Below are positions 11,819 to 20,390 of a stretch of 64,000 nt of DNA, in pieces. The position numbers and the translations under genes were made by a program. The stretch is from the NCBI RefSeq assembly GCF_026001925.1, contig NZ_AP021869.1, positions 930,001 to 994,000 of the forward strand. Reading direction: 5' to 3'. Source of the DNA: Vibrio gangliei. Lineage in GTDB: Bacteria; Pseudomonadota; Gammaproteobacteria; Enterobacterales; Vibrionaceae. How positions within the stretch are numbered: position 1 is the stretch's first letter; every line of letters begins with the position of its first letter. The notes under the pieces were generated by a model. The model ran no database searches and was not told the DNA's origin. It was given only the letters and a program-made list of their open reading frames with translations.

Positions 11819-12703
11819 ATGATTTCAAGTTTTATGGAGGCCATTCTGCCTGTGATGATAATTGCTTTGCTTGGCGCATTTCTCAGTAAAAAAACAACTT
11901 ACCTTGATGATCCCAATCTGCCTCAACTGATACTAAATGTTGGTATGCCATGCTTATTACTGCATTCGATGCTGGGTTCACATATTGAATTTTTGAGTAT
12001 GGGGAAATTGGTTATCGCAGCTGTTTTGGCTTTAACCTGCATGGTATTACTCACTTTTATATTTTTAAAATCTCTTCGTTTGCCTGTGCGTTATTATCTT
12101 CCTGTTCTAGTTAACCCTAATACGGGCAATTTAGGAATTCCTATTGCTTATGCATTGCTTGGGGAAAAGGGACTAGCAGGTGCGGTGATCATTTCCTCTG
12201 TTATTGAAATTAGCCATTTTACGTTAGGGATTGGCATGATGTCAGGCTCGTTTAACGTTAGAAAGCTCTTGGCTAACCCTCCGGTGATCTCGTTGATTAT
12301 GGGGGCGGTTATTTTAGCCGCAGACCTTCCAGTCCCCAAATTTTTTATCCAGATATTTGATATGTTGGGTAACATTGCAGTACCAATCATGTTGTTGATG
12401 TTGGGACGCTCCCTTGCACACATGAAGGTTAAAGAAGCTAATTGGCTTAAGTTGTTTTTGCTTGCTTGGTACCGACCAGTCATCGGGTTAGGTGTTGCGT
12501 GGGGAATTGCGTTATTACTGAATTTATCACCGCTTTATACGGCTAATTTACTCATAGCAAGTTGTATGCCTGTCGCGGTCTTGAATTATATTTTTGTGAC
12601 TCGTTATCAAGGGCCAGCAAATGATGTAGCAGGGTTGACTTTTTTAACTTTACCAACCGCGTTTATGGCTTTGATATTTATTCAATTAGTAGTAATGACT
12701 TAA
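11819..12703 (+). CDS. AEC family transporter
   Basis: A 294-residue integral membrane protein of the auxin-efflux-carrier family, with about ten hydrophobic helices in two halves. LILNVGMPCLLLHSMLG near the start and NPNTGNLGIPIAYALLG in the middle are family-like blocks. Bacterial members carry malate, malonate or unknown substrates, and the substrate here is unknown. It diverges from the phospho-beta-glucosidase gene across 207 bp, but no functional link is evident. A GGGATAAA stretch precedes the start; the ribosome-binding site is weak. Confidence 0.85.
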   Translation: MISSFMEAILPVMIIALLGAFLSKKTTYLDDPNLPQLILNVGMPCLLLHSMLGSHIEFLSMGKLVIAAVLALTCMVLLTFIFLKSLRLPVRYYLPVLVNPNTGNLGIPIAYALLGEKGLAGAVIISSVIEISHFTLGIGMMSGSFNVRKLLANPPVISLIMGAVILAADLPVPKFFIQIFDMLGNIAVPIMLLMLGRSLAHMKVKEANWLKLFLLAWYRPVIGLGVAWGIALLLNLSPLYTANLLIASCMPVAVLNYIFVTRYQGPANDVAGLTFLTLPTAFMALIFIQLVVMT

Positions 12704-12746
12704 GCTTGCTGATTAATACTGCTGAACCGTTTCATTGCGGAAACAA

Positions 12747-12783
12747 AGCCCCTGACAACAAACGTTATCAGGGCTAATTTTTA
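12747..12783. terminator. Terminator between the AEC gene and purA paralogue
   Basis: Arms 12747-12758 and 12763-12774 pair with one bulge and one G-T, followed by AATTTTTATT. It lies between converging genes. Confidence 0.72.
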
Positions 12784-12801
12784 TTGTCCATTAAATGCAA
12801 A

Positions 12802-14058
12802 TTAACGAATGATCATTTGCTCACGCTCAGGACCAACTGACACCATAGAAACCGGCACACCCATTAACTCTTCAATGCGTTTAACGTAGTTTTGGGCCGC
12901 AATTGGTAGGCTTTCAAAGGTGCGACAACCGGTGATGTCTTCATCCCAACCTTGCATGGATTCATACACAGGTTTCAGCGCTGAGGTTTGTGGCCAAATT
13001 GGGTTTTCACTGTGCTCGCCATCGTAAGCGACACAGATTTTCAGATCTTGCATGCCAGATAAGCAATCAATTTTTGTCAGAGCGATCTCGGTGGCGGCTT
13101 GCAGATCGACACCGTTACGAGTGGCGACGGCATCAAAGTAACCCATATCACGTGGACGGCCTGTTACTGCGCCATATTCATTGGCGGCTTCACGGAAGTT
13201 GTCTTGTTCTTCCATTGCGGTAACCAGTGTGCCAGTACCGACTGATGAGCTGAATGATTTTGCGACAGCCACAATACGTTCTGGGCGAAGCGCGGGTAAT
13301 CCGCTACCAATACCAGCATACGCCGCCGTCACATTCGATGAAGTCGTGTAAGGGTATTCGCCGTAAACTAAGTCGCGACCAGCACCTAATTGCGCTTCAA
13401 ATAATAGGTTTTCATTTTTCTCTTGCAGTGCTTTAAGTGGTTGAGTCACATTGCAAATGAATGGACGCCAAGCGGCTGTGACTTCGAGTAACCACTCTGT
13501 CATTTCTTCGGCGCTTTGTGAGAAATCGCAGCTAGGGTATAGCGCTTTTAATTGCGGCATTTTCCAATCAAGCATGAATTGGATGCGCTCTTTTAGCACT
13601 TCAGGTTGATTTAACCAGCCGACTAAAATGCCTTTTTTCATTACGCGATCGCCATAAGCAGGCGCAATACCCTGACGGGTGGAGCCATAAGCGGCATCAC
13701 CTAAGCGTTGTTCTTCTAGTGTGTCTTCTAGTGCGTGTAAAGGCAGGCATAAGGTGGCGCGATCAGATATGCATAATTTCACCTCTACACCAGCTTGTTT
13801 CACTTCAGCAATTTCTTCACTTAATGCCGCTGGGCTGATCACCATGCCAGGGCCTAAAACCGCCGTACAATTTGGATTAAAAATACCGCTTGGCAGTTGA
13901 TGCAATTTGAAAGTACCGAATTCGTTAACCACAGTATGACCTGCGTTATTACCGCCTTGGAAACGAATACTCGCCGCAGCATTTTCAGCTAAAAAGTCAA
14001 CAATACGGCCTTTACCTTCATCGCCCCAGTTGGCACCTACAACAACAATCGATGGCAT
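12802..14058 (-). CDS. purA: Adenylosuccinate synthetase paralogue (PurA2 type)
   Basis: A 418-residue AdSS homologue. The enzyme joins IMP and aspartate with GTP in AMP synthesis. Catalytic D13 in NWGDEGKG and H41 in GGNNAGH are both present, so it is not of the phage PurZ type. Other blocks diverge from the housekeeping enzyme: STRQGIAPAYGD where TTGRGIGPAYED is usual, FEAQLGAGRD for the FEGAQGTLLD block, and TGRPRDMGY for TGRRRRTGW. A shorter second PurA is known from some Vibrio and Photobacterium genomes, and this looks like that form. The start MPSIVVVG has GGAGA upstream. A LysR-type gene diverges from it. Confidence 0.85.
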   Translation of the reverse strand: MPSIVVVGANWGDEGKGRIVDFLAENAAASIRFQGGNNAGHTVVNEFGTFKLHQLPSGIFNPNCTAVLGPGMVISPAALSEEIAEVKQAGVEVKLCISDRATLCLPLHALEDTLEEQRLGDAAYGSTRQGIAPAYGDRVMKKGILVGWLNQPEVLKERIQFMLDWKMPQLKALYPSCDFSQSAEEMTEWLLEVTAAWRPFICNVTQPLKALQEKNENLLFEAQLGAGRDLVYGEYPYTTSSNVTAAYAGIGSGLPALRPERIVAVAKSFSSSVGTGTLVTAMEEQDNFREAANEYGAVTGRPRDMGYFDAVATRNGVDLQAATEIALTKIDCLSGMQDLKICVAYDGEHSENPIWPQTSALKPVYESMQGWDEDITGCRTFESLPIAAQNYVKRIEELMGVPVSMVSVGPEREQMIIR

Positions 14059-14131
14059 AATTTTTTCTCCAAATTGATTTGAATATGCATAGTACGTAGC
14101 CAATAAAAATAAGAGAAATTAATTATGATTA

Positions 14132-14166
14132 TTATCTTGATAACAGATTCATATCGAATAAGATGA
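14132..14166. promoter_or_regulatory. Candidate LysR-type binding region
   Basis: Between the purA paralogue and the LysR gene, ATCTT (14134-14138) and AAGAT (14160-14164) flank a partly symmetric GAT/ATC core. This is the sort of interrupted dyad LysR proteins bind in divergent promoters. Weak evidence only. Confidence 0.35.
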
Positions 14167-14194
14167 TTTGAACTCGCCCTGATAAGGAAAAATG

Positions 14195-15070
14195 ATGCTG
14201 GATATTCATTGGTTAAAAACGTTTGTTACTTTGGCGGAATTAAAGCATTTCGGCAAAACAGCCAATGCCTTAAATATGACTCAACCTAATGTGAGTTTAC
14301 ATATCAAAAACTTAGAGCAGGCGACACGGGTGAAGTTGGTGGAACGCAACCCATTTCACTTAACGCCAGCGGGCGCGAGATTGCTCGAATCTGGTCAAAA
14401 AACCTTATGGGAATTGCAGGTGTGCCAGTCCGATCTTGATGCGATAAACGATTTGCAACAAGGTTCCTTGGTGATTGCTGCCAGTGACATCATTTCACGA
14501 CTGTTATTGATAGGTCCATTCCAGCTATTTAAAGCGGAGTTTCCTGGTATCGATTTCACCCTGCTTAATACCACGTCTTCACAAGCGTCGAGTTTGGTTA
14601 AAAGCGCCGATGCGGATTTAGGGTTTGTAATTGCGCAAAAAGAAAGTGAGCCTTTGCATTTTACTGAATTACAGCAAGTAAAATGGTGCTCACTAGGCAA
14701 TAACCTACAACGTTGGCAGCAAGGCGACTATGATCAAAGTGAGCCACCGACTTTAATTCTTTTGGGGCATGATACTCGCACACGAGATCTACTAGATACG
14801 GCATTGCCGAGTTTAAATTTACCGAGTTATCGCATCATGGAAGTGGGCAGTGTTGATGCGCAAATTGATTGGGCAGAAGCTGGCTTTGGGGTGGCGATTG
14901 TGCCAGAGTTTTCTTTATCGACCAAAGCGCATTTAACCACGGAAGTCACCCCATTACCTGAATTTCCAAGCACCAGTTTGGGTTATATTGTGCGGCAAAA
15001 TCGCGTGTTATCAAAAGCCATTAAGCAGCTCTTGCACTGGGTGGATGAGGAAATTGCCCGCCGGCATTGA
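14195..15070 (+). CDS. LysR family transcriptional regulator
   Basis: About 291 residues. The N-terminal winged helix-turn-helix spans residues 1-60 and includes FGKTANALNMTQPNVSLHIKNLE. A periplasmic-binding-protein-like effector domain follows (about 90-290). Two adjacent ATGs (14192 and 14195) are possible. I chose the second because AAGGA is then 6 bases upstream and LysR proteins usually begin close to the xxWLKTFV segment. The divergent arrangement, 136 bp from the purA paralogue, suggests that it regulates that gene and itself. The effector is unknown; a purine-related ligand is only a guess. Confidence 0.9.
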   Translation: MLDIHWLKTFVTLAELKHFGKTANALNMTQPNVSLHIKNLEQATRVKLVERNPFHLTPAGARLLESGQKTLWELQVCQSDLDAINDLQQGSLVIAASDIISRLLLIGPFQLFKAEFPGIDFTLLNTTSSQASSLVKSADADLGFVIAQKESEPLHFTELQQVKWCSLGNNLQRWQQGDYDQSEPPTLILLGHDTRTRDLLDTALPSLNLPSYRIMEVGSVDAQIDWAEAGFGVAIVPEFSLSTKAHLTTEVTPLPEFPSTSLGYIVRQNRVLSKAIKQLLHWVDEEIARRH

Positions 15071-15142
15071 TGGAATCACAAAATGAATGTGCAGTGAGAC
15101 ATATCTCTACATTTTGTCAGTTTTTTAAATTTGTATCAGCTA

Positions 15143-15156
15143 ACTAGTTTACTAGT
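15143..15156. promoter_or_regulatory. TrpR operator upstream of the Mtr-like gene
   Basis: Two ACTAGT half-sites (15143-15148 and 15151-15156) are spaced by 2 bp, as in the trp operator GTACTAGTTAACTAGTAC. The outer bases differ. TrpR with tryptophan represses trp and mtr genes in enteric bacteria, and the downstream gene is an Mtr-like permease. Confidence 0.82.
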
Positions 15157-15176
15157 CTGGTTGATATCGCTATGAT
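15148..15176 (+). promoter_or_regulatory. Predicted promoter of the Mtr-like gene
   Basis: TTTACT (15148-15153) and TATGAT (15171-15176) are separated by 17 bp. The -35 overlaps the TrpR operator, so bound repressor would block polymerase. This leaves an untranslated leader of about 140 nt. Confidence 0.6.
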
Positions 15177-15321
15177 GGGCGTCATCATCAGCATAGAAAT
15201 TGGGTTGCCCCATTTTTTCAATCGTTTTGAAGACAGTTTCAACCTTCCTACCTTCTTCTGCTTGATGCTTGTTTGTTTTTAAGTGCTTTGTGTACTTAAT
15301 TTAGCGTAAAGAGAACTCAAT

Positions 15322-16557
15322 ATGACAACCGTAACAACAACAGCGAAACAACCTTCATTGGTGGGCGGCGCTTGTATTATTGCAAGTGTCTGTGTCGGCG
15401 CGGGTATGCTTGGTTTGCCAAGTGCTGGGGCAGGTGCGTGGACATTTTGGTCTATTGCTGCCATTGCATTAACCATGCTGGTGATGACGGTGTCGGGCTG
15501 GTTATTACTTGAAGCATTTAAACATTACGACCTGAACGTATCATTTAACACGGTTACGTCTGATTTACTTGGCGAAAAGGTTAACGCTTTTAATAACTTA
15601 ACGGTGTATTTTGTCGGTGGGATCTTATTATATGCCTACACCACGTCATTTGGTTTGATTCTGCAAGGCTCGCTTGGGCTAGAGAGCAAAACCGCTTCCA
15701 TTATTTTTGTATTCTTAGCCTCTAGTGTGGTGTGGCATTCGACTCGCGCGGTTGATCGTATTTCCGTAGTGTTGATTTGTATCATGCTGTTCAGCTTTAT
15801 TTTTGGTGTGTTTGGTTTAACGGTAAATGTCGATTTTTCTAAGTTAACGGATGCTGTCAATCAACACGGTGAATACGCAAAATATGCGATGGCGTTATTA
15901 CCCATTGCCTTAACCTCATTTGGTTATCACCATTCCGTCGCATCGATGCGATCTTATTATGGTGAGGAACGCAAAGCCAAATATGCGATTCTAGGCGGTA
16001 CATCAATTGCGCTATTTTTGTATGTGATTTGGTTAGTGAGCATTTTTGGGCATTTATCTCGTGATTCATTTGGCCCGGTGATCGCCAAAGATGGCAACGT
16101 GGATGTTCTGTTAAGTGCACTAGGTACAGTTGTTGCGTCAGAAAAAGTGTCGCAAGCGATCAACATCTTCTCCGTTTCGGCGATTCTGTCTTCATTTATC
16201 GGTGTGGGTTTAGGTGTGTTTGACTACATCGCGGACTTATTCCATTTTGATAATCGCAGCAAATCAGGCAGAACGAAAACATGGGCCGTAACTTTCATGC
16301 CTCCGCTAGTTTTGTCGTTACTGTTCCCATTCGGCTTTATTTTGGCGATTGGTTACGCAGGGGCAGCAGCAACGGTTTGGACTTGCATTATTCCTGCATT
16401 GTTGGCGCTTAAATCTCGTCAACGCAAAGATGGCGACAAGGGTTTCATGGTTGCTGGTGGTAATGCGGTACCGTATTTAATTTTACTGTTTGGTGTAGCA
16501 ACGGCGTTATTCCACTTTTTAACTATGTTGGATATTTTGCCTGTGTTTAAAGGCTAA
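15322..16557 (+). CDS. mtr: Tryptophan/aromatic amino acid permease (Mtr/TnaB family)
   Basis: A 411-residue HAAAP-family proton symporter with about 11 membrane helices. It contains GACIIASVCVGAGMLGLP in TM1, FGYHHSVASMRSYYGE in the middle, LGVFDYIADLF and IGYAGAAATVW, and ends LDILPVFKG much like E. coli Mtr (LLPVYQ). It imports tryptophan or a related aromatic amino acid. The TrpR operator in its promoter favours Mtr over TnaB or TyrP, and no tryptophanase gene is adjacent. AGAGAA precedes the start. It is a single-gene unit with its own terminator. Confidence 0.87.
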   Translation: MTTVTTTAKQPSLVGGACIIASVCVGAGMLGLPSAGAGAWTFWSIAAIALTMLVMTVSGWLLLEAFKHYDLNVSFNTVTSDLLGEKVNAFNNLTVYFVGGILLYAYTTSFGLILQGSLGLESKTASIIFVFLASSVVWHSTRAVDRISVVLICIMLFSFIFGVFGLTVNVDFSKLTDAVNQHGEYAKYAMALLPIALTSFGYHHSVASMRSYYGEERKAKYAILGGTSIALFLYVIWLVSIFGHLSRDSFGPVIAKDGNVDVLLSALGTVVASEKVSQAINIFSVSAILSSFIGVGLGVFDYIADLFHFDNRSKSGRTKTWAVTFMPPLVLSLLFPFGFILAIGYAGAAATVWTCIIPALLALKSRQRKDGDKGFMVAGGNAVPYLILLFGVATALFHFLTMLDILPVFKG

Positions 16558-16579
16558 CCAACTTGTTAGATAACGTATT

Positions 16580-16612
16580 AACCCTCAGTACCGGTGTTCT
16601 GAGGGTTTTGTT
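16580..16612 (+). terminator. Terminator after the Mtr-like gene
   Basis: Nine-base arms AACCCTCAG (16580-16588) and CTGAGGGTT (16599-16607), followed by TTGTTTAT. Confidence 0.85.
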
Positions 16613-16672
16613 TATCTGGACATTCGATTTATTTGTATACTCAAATACAACGAGACCAAAAAAGGAAAGCTC

Positions 16673-17245
16673 ATGGCACGTATTGGCATTTTAATTCAAG
16701 CAATTTTATCAGCGTCCATTTTTTATCTAGGCTATACCATCTATCACTTTACCTCGACCGTAACCACAGTGGTGGATAAGTACCCGCAGATGCTAAGTGA
16801 TATTGCAAAAACAGCAGAGACTTTAAAAGTCGATGATTGGCTTGAGGTCGCTAATAAGTTTGCCGATGTGACGCCTGATGCCGTTAAAGCGGCGCAAGAT
16901 ATTAATCAAACCGTCGAAAAAGTGAATACGACTGTTGGTGAAGTGAACAAAACCGCGGATAGCATCAATCAAAATATTCCGAGTGTGTTAGCTGAAGTGA
17001 AAGCGTTTCGAAGTGAAGCACTTCCGGGAATATTAGATGAATCCGCGCATTTGCGTGAGGCTGTACCGCCTATGCTAGCCAAAATAGATACCTTAATGGA
17101 TAAAAGTGAAGATCTGTCAAAACAAGCTGCTCAAGGGGCTGTAAAAGGGGTGATTTTATCTCCGATAGAACTGATCAGAGATGCAGGAACGGGGCTTAAA
17201 AACAAAGTGACTCATGAGGGGGATACAGAGGTTAGTAGTGATTAA
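16673..17245 (+). CDS. Hypothetical membrane-anchored coiled-coil protein
   Basis: A 190-residue protein I do not recognise. One hydrophobic helix (about 5-27) is followed by a long polar helical region. Residues 80-115 have heptad-like VxxVNxTVxxVNxTAxxIN repeats typical of a coiled coil, and a second helical stretch ends in LSPIELIRDAGTGL. The topology is probably a single inner-membrane anchor with a periplasmic or cytoplasmic rod. AAAGGAAAG lies 6 bases before the start, so translation is likely. Neighbours give no clear role. Confidence 0.7.
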   Translation: MARIGILIQAILSASIFYLGYTIYHFTSTVTTVVDKYPQMLSDIAKTAETLKVDDWLEVANKFADVTPDAVKAAQDINQTVEKVNTTVGEVNKTADSINQNIPSVLAEVKAFRSEALPGILDESAHLREAVPPMLAKIDTLMDKSEDLSKQAAQGAVKGVILSPIELIRDAGTGLKNKVTHEGDTEVSSD

Positions 17246-17364
17246 TATCGAGCGTGCAAATGTCCTTATTACATGAAATTTTTTAATATACTGACTGGCA
17301 TTTTTCATCAAATGCTTTTAACTCATGTACACTGAAAGTAATTGATATCAATGAGAATGTATCT

Positions 17365-18027
17365 ATGGCTTTCGCAAGTATCTTAAAACCTCGCTCTTTA
17401 TTCGTGATGCTGATGTTGTTGTTGGCGGGTTGTTCCAGTACATCTTCAACCTCGACTTCGCAGTATTATTACACCGATAGCTGGTGGCATGATGATTATT
17501 GGTTTTATCAAGATCATGTTTATCCTGATTGCTGTCATACCGATGGTGAATTTAAGCAAGCGGTCACCAGTTGGTGGCATACGCTTGACTCGGAAAAACA
17601 GCAAGAAATTAAAGATAAAGTTGATGGCTGGAAAGAGGGTAATGGGCCTGATATTCCTGCACTAAAAAACGACTTTCAAGCCAAATTTGACTCTTTGCCC
17701 CCAGAGAAACAGCAAGAGATCACTCAAAAGCGTGAGGCGATAAGACAGCAGATGTCAGATTCTAACGTACAAACCTTACCGGCTAACGTGAGCAAAGGCG
17801 ACATGGCTGAGGCAGGGAAAAACCTTACACCTGAGCAAAAACAACAGATCAAAAACCGTTGGCAGAGTAAAGAAAGGCCCACGCTTAACCGACCAACGCG
17901 ACCAAACTTGCCACAAACTAGACCGGCTCGCCCAACACCGTCGATGAACACCGGCGCTCGTCCAAATATCCCACGCCCTGATTTTAATCGTGGCGGGATG
18001 CGAGGCAGAGCGGGTGGCAGGCGTTAA
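17365..18027 (+). CDS. Putative lipoprotein with PEKQQ helical repeats
   Basis: A 220-residue secreted lipoprotein with the lipobox LLAGC (cysteine about 23). Residues 35-58 are extremely rich in Tyr, Trp, His and Asp and include a CC pair. Three related helices follow, beginning LDSEKQQEIKDK, LPPEKQQEITQK and LTPEQKQQIKNR, like the DUF3106-type LTPEQ repeats. The last 60 residues are rich in Pro, Arg, Asn and Gly (RPTRPNLPQTRPARP), probably disordered and strongly basic. The function is unknown. It precedes a two-component pair by about 180 bp on the same strand and might be a target or partner. Confidence 0.75.
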   Translation: MAFASILKPRSLFVMLMLLLAGCSSTSSTSTSQYYYTDSWWHDDYWFYQDHVYPDCCHTDGEFKQAVTSWWHTLDSEKQQEIKDKVDGWKEGNGPDIPALKNDFQAKFDSLPPEKQQEITQKREAIRQQMSDSNVQTLPANVSKGDMAEAGKNLTPEQKQQIKNRWQSKERPTLNRPTRPNLPQTRPARPTPSMNTGARPNIPRPDFNRGGMRGRAGGRR

Positions 18028-18052
18028 ATGTAACTCACTTCAAGGATTTGCG

Positions 18053-18078
18053 ATGGCGGGTTAGGAAAAACTCGCCAT
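18053..18078 (+). other. Hairpin between the lipoprotein and the response regulator
   Basis: Ten-base arms (18053-18062 and 18069-18078) pair at nine positions around a 6-base loop. No U-tract follows, so this may be an attenuator or mRNA-stabilising stem rather than a simple terminator. Confidence 0.5.
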
Positions 18079-18207
18079 GCCTGCCTATTGTTATTATTGT
18101 GTTAACTATTATTAAAATGCCGCTGCGACGAATAGCGGTAATGATGTATTCGATGTGATGGTTGACGCTTGACCACACCGCTTGCAGACGTAATGGACTA
18201 CAAAGTA

Positions 18208-18927
18208 ATGACACACAACTATAAGCATATTTTGGTGGTGGATGATGACCAAGAAATCCGCGAATTGCTCGATGAATACTTGAGTAAAATGGGGTTTACG
18301 GTCTCAACTGTGAATGATGGTGAGCAAATGAGAAATTATATTGCCGAGCACCATTATCCTGATCTGATTTTATTAGATGTAATGCTACCGGGTGAAGATG
18401 GATTTAGCCTTTGCCAGCATATCCGTAAAGAGTCGAATGTTCCCATCATTATGCTAACGGCGGTCTCGGATGAAGCCGATCAAATCGTTGGCCTGGAAAT
18501 TGGTGCGGACGATTATATTGCGAAGCCTTTTAGCCCTCGTCAGTTAATGGCGCGTATTAAAGCCTTACTACGGCGAACTCACCTTGATGAACAAGCCAAG
18601 CCTACCGCCATTACCTTTGGGGATTGGAGGCTCGATACGCTTTCTCACGTTGCTTACCACTCAGATAAAAAACAAAAAATTGAATTATCAGGCAGTGATT
18701 TTGCACTATTGATGTTGTTTCTATCTAGACCGAATGAAGTCTTAGACCGAGACACCATTTCTTTTGAGATCAAAGGTCGTGAAGCCTTGCCTTTTGAGCG
18801 TGGTATTGATGTGCAATTGAGCCGTTTACGTCAGCGTTTAGGTGATACGGGGCGCGAGCATAAATACATCAAAACCATGCGTGGGAATGGCTATATTTTC
18901 ACAGCGCCTGTGCATTATGGCCATTAA
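18208..18927 (+). CDS. Response regulator, OmpR/PhoB family
   Basis: A two-component response regulator of 239 residues, the same length as OmpR. The receiver domain has the acidic cluster VVDDD, the phosphoacceptor D57 in LLDVMLPG, a switch Thr in MLTAVSDE and the conserved Lys in YIAKPFSP. The C-terminal winged helix includes RGIDVQLSRLRQRLGD. In-frame starts are TTG 18169, ATG 18193 and ATG 18208. I chose 18208 because MTHNYKHILVVDDD matches the family N-terminus, but no start has a good ribosome-binding site. The kinase follows 16 bp later. The likely target is the glucose-type ABC operon downstream, as with GltR in Pseudomonas. Confidence 0.93.
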   Translation: MTHNYKHILVVDDDQEIRELLDEYLSKMGFTVSTVNDGEQMRNYIAEHHYPDLILLDVMLPGEDGFSLCQHIRKESNVPIIMLTAVSDEADQIVGLEIGADDYIAKPFSPRQLMARIKALLRRTHLDEQAKPTAITFGDWRLDTLSHVAYHSDKKQKIELSGSDFALLMLFLSRPNEVLDRDTISFEIKGREALPFERGIDVQLSRLRQRLGDTGREHKYIKTMRGNGYIFTAPVHYGH

Positions 18928-18943
18928 CTGAAGCGCCCTGAAC

Positions 18944-20389
18944 ATGCGATTTTTCTGGAAATATCAATCGTTAGTCGCGCGGACTTTATTGCTGACACTA
19001 CTGACTGTGATCGTGGCTCAGGGCATTTCTACGGCCATTTGGTACAGTAATTCTCGTCAGCAAGAAGTCGAAGGCATCAAAACCACCACCGTCAGCATGG
19101 CCTCATTATTCGCTTCTACGGTTTCCTATTTTCAAGCGCTGCCAGTCAATTATCGTCATGTCATCATGGAGCAGTTACGCAAAATGGGCGGCACCCGATT
19201 TTTTGTATCGTTTAACCATGAATACCTCAATATTCAGCCAATTGAAGATACACGTTTGAAGCAAGTGGCGATTCAATCCATGTCACAAGCACTGGAAGCA
19301 AAACTCACCAATGTACGTTCTATCCATGTTGAATTTGCCCATCCAGAACACCTCAAAATTCTTAAAAATGACATTTACCTCAGTGATTTGCCAAAGTCAT
19401 GGGCGCATTACACCTTGACTTTAGAGCCATTAAATCCGCCCATCATGGTGGTACAAATTGAACTTGAATCTGATGAATGGATTTATATCGCGGCGTTACT
19501 GCCACCGCCTTATAACACGTTAGAGGATCGTATTTTACCGCCGTCGCAATGGTTGTATTTGTTACTGTCGACCGCGTTGCTGCTGATTTTTACTTACTTC
19601 ATGATTCGTCGCCAAGTTCGACCGTTACGAAATCTGGCTAAAGCCGCGAATCAAATGAGTATTGATGGTGAGCAATCTCCGTTACCAGAAGAAGGGGCGG
19701 ATGAAGTCGTGACGGCTACGTTGGCCTTTAACCGCATGCAGCAGCGTATTCGACATTATGTAATGGACCGTGAGCAGCTTTTTTCCGCTATCTCACATGA
19801 TCTTAAAACGCCTATCACACGCTTACGCTTAAGAACCGAATTATTGGAAAGTGATGTTAAGCGAGCGAAGTTTAATCAAGACTTAGATGAATTAGAAATG
19901 ATGGTGAAAGGTGCGTTGCAATGTGTGCACGATACCGAACTGCACGAAAACTCAAATTTGGTTTATCTCAATGATTTATTGAAAGCAGCGGCAGAAACGC
20001 ATAATGCACATCAGATCAAAGTGACGCTACCAAATCAATCTATTGCGCCTGTATTAGGTAAGCCCTTGGCCTTAAAGCGTGTGATGACAAACCTTATTGA
20101 TAATGGCGTGAAATATGGCAATAGCGTCAATATTACCTACAAACAAACGGATGATTACGTTGAATTGAATTTTATCGATCATGGCCCGGGTATTCCAGAA
20201 GAGCAGTTGGAATCTGTCTTTGAGCCTTATGTTCGTTTGGCTAAAGATAAAGAAGGTCATGGTTTAGGTTTAGGGATTTGCCGCAATATTTTGCATGCGC
20301 ATGGAGGAACCATTCAAATCTTCAATGAACGAAATGCTGGGTTGAGAGTGCAAGTTGTATTGCCATTTAATACTCATCGACCTCAATAA
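18944..20389 (+). CDS. Sensor histidine kinase, EnvZ-like architecture
   Basis: A 481-residue inner-membrane kinase. TM1 spans about 13-33, a periplasmic sensor domain about 34-205, and TM2 about 206-226, followed by a HAMP linker. The dimerisation/phosphotransfer box is FSAISHDLKTPITRLRLR with H285. The ATP-binding domain has N-box NLIDNGVKYG, DHGPGIP and GHGLGLGICRNI. It pairs with the response regulator just upstream. The periplasmic domain shares no motif I recognise. By analogy with the GtrS/GltR pair next to gtsABCD in Pseudomonas it may sense a sugar or sugar acid; this is inference from context. Confidence 0.93.
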   Translation: MRFFWKYQSLVARTLLLTLLTVIVAQGISTAIWYSNSRQQEVEGIKTTTVSMASLFASTVSYFQALPVNYRHVIMEQLRKMGGTRFFVSFNHEYLNIQPIEDTRLKQVAIQSMSQALEAKLTNVRSIHVEFAHPEHLKILKNDIYLSDLPKSWAHYTLTLEPLNPPIMVVQIELESDEWIYIAALLPPPYNTLEDRILPPSQWLYLLLSTALLLIFTYFMIRRQVRPLRNLAKAANQMSIDGEQSPLPEEGADEVVTATLAFNRMQQRIRHYVMDREQLFSAISHDLKTPITRLRLRTELLESDVKRAKFNQDLDELEMMVKGALQCVHDTELHENSNLVYLNDLLKAAAETHNAHQIKVTLPNQSIAPVLGKPLALKRVMTNLIDNGVKYGNSVNITYKQTDDYVELNFIDHGPGIPEEQLESVFEPYVRLAKDKEGHGLGLGICRNILHAHGGTIQIFNERNAGLRVQVVLPFNTHRPQ

Positions 20390-20390
20390 A

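Noticed and set aside
12802..14058. PurZ-like aminodeoxyadenylosuccinate synthetase
   Set aside because: PurZ lacks the catalytic aspartate. Here D13 and H41 of AdSS are both present, so an ordinary AdSS reaction is more likely.
15173..15283. Leader peptide upstream of the Mtr-like gene
   Set aside because: A short frame exists, but it begins inside the -10 element, has no ribosome-binding site and contains no run of Trp codons.
17337..17360. Possible Fur box upstream of the lipoprotein gene
   Set aside because: The palindrome ATTGATATCAAT with GAGAAT is only a partial match to the Fur consensus and could be chance in AT-rich DNA.
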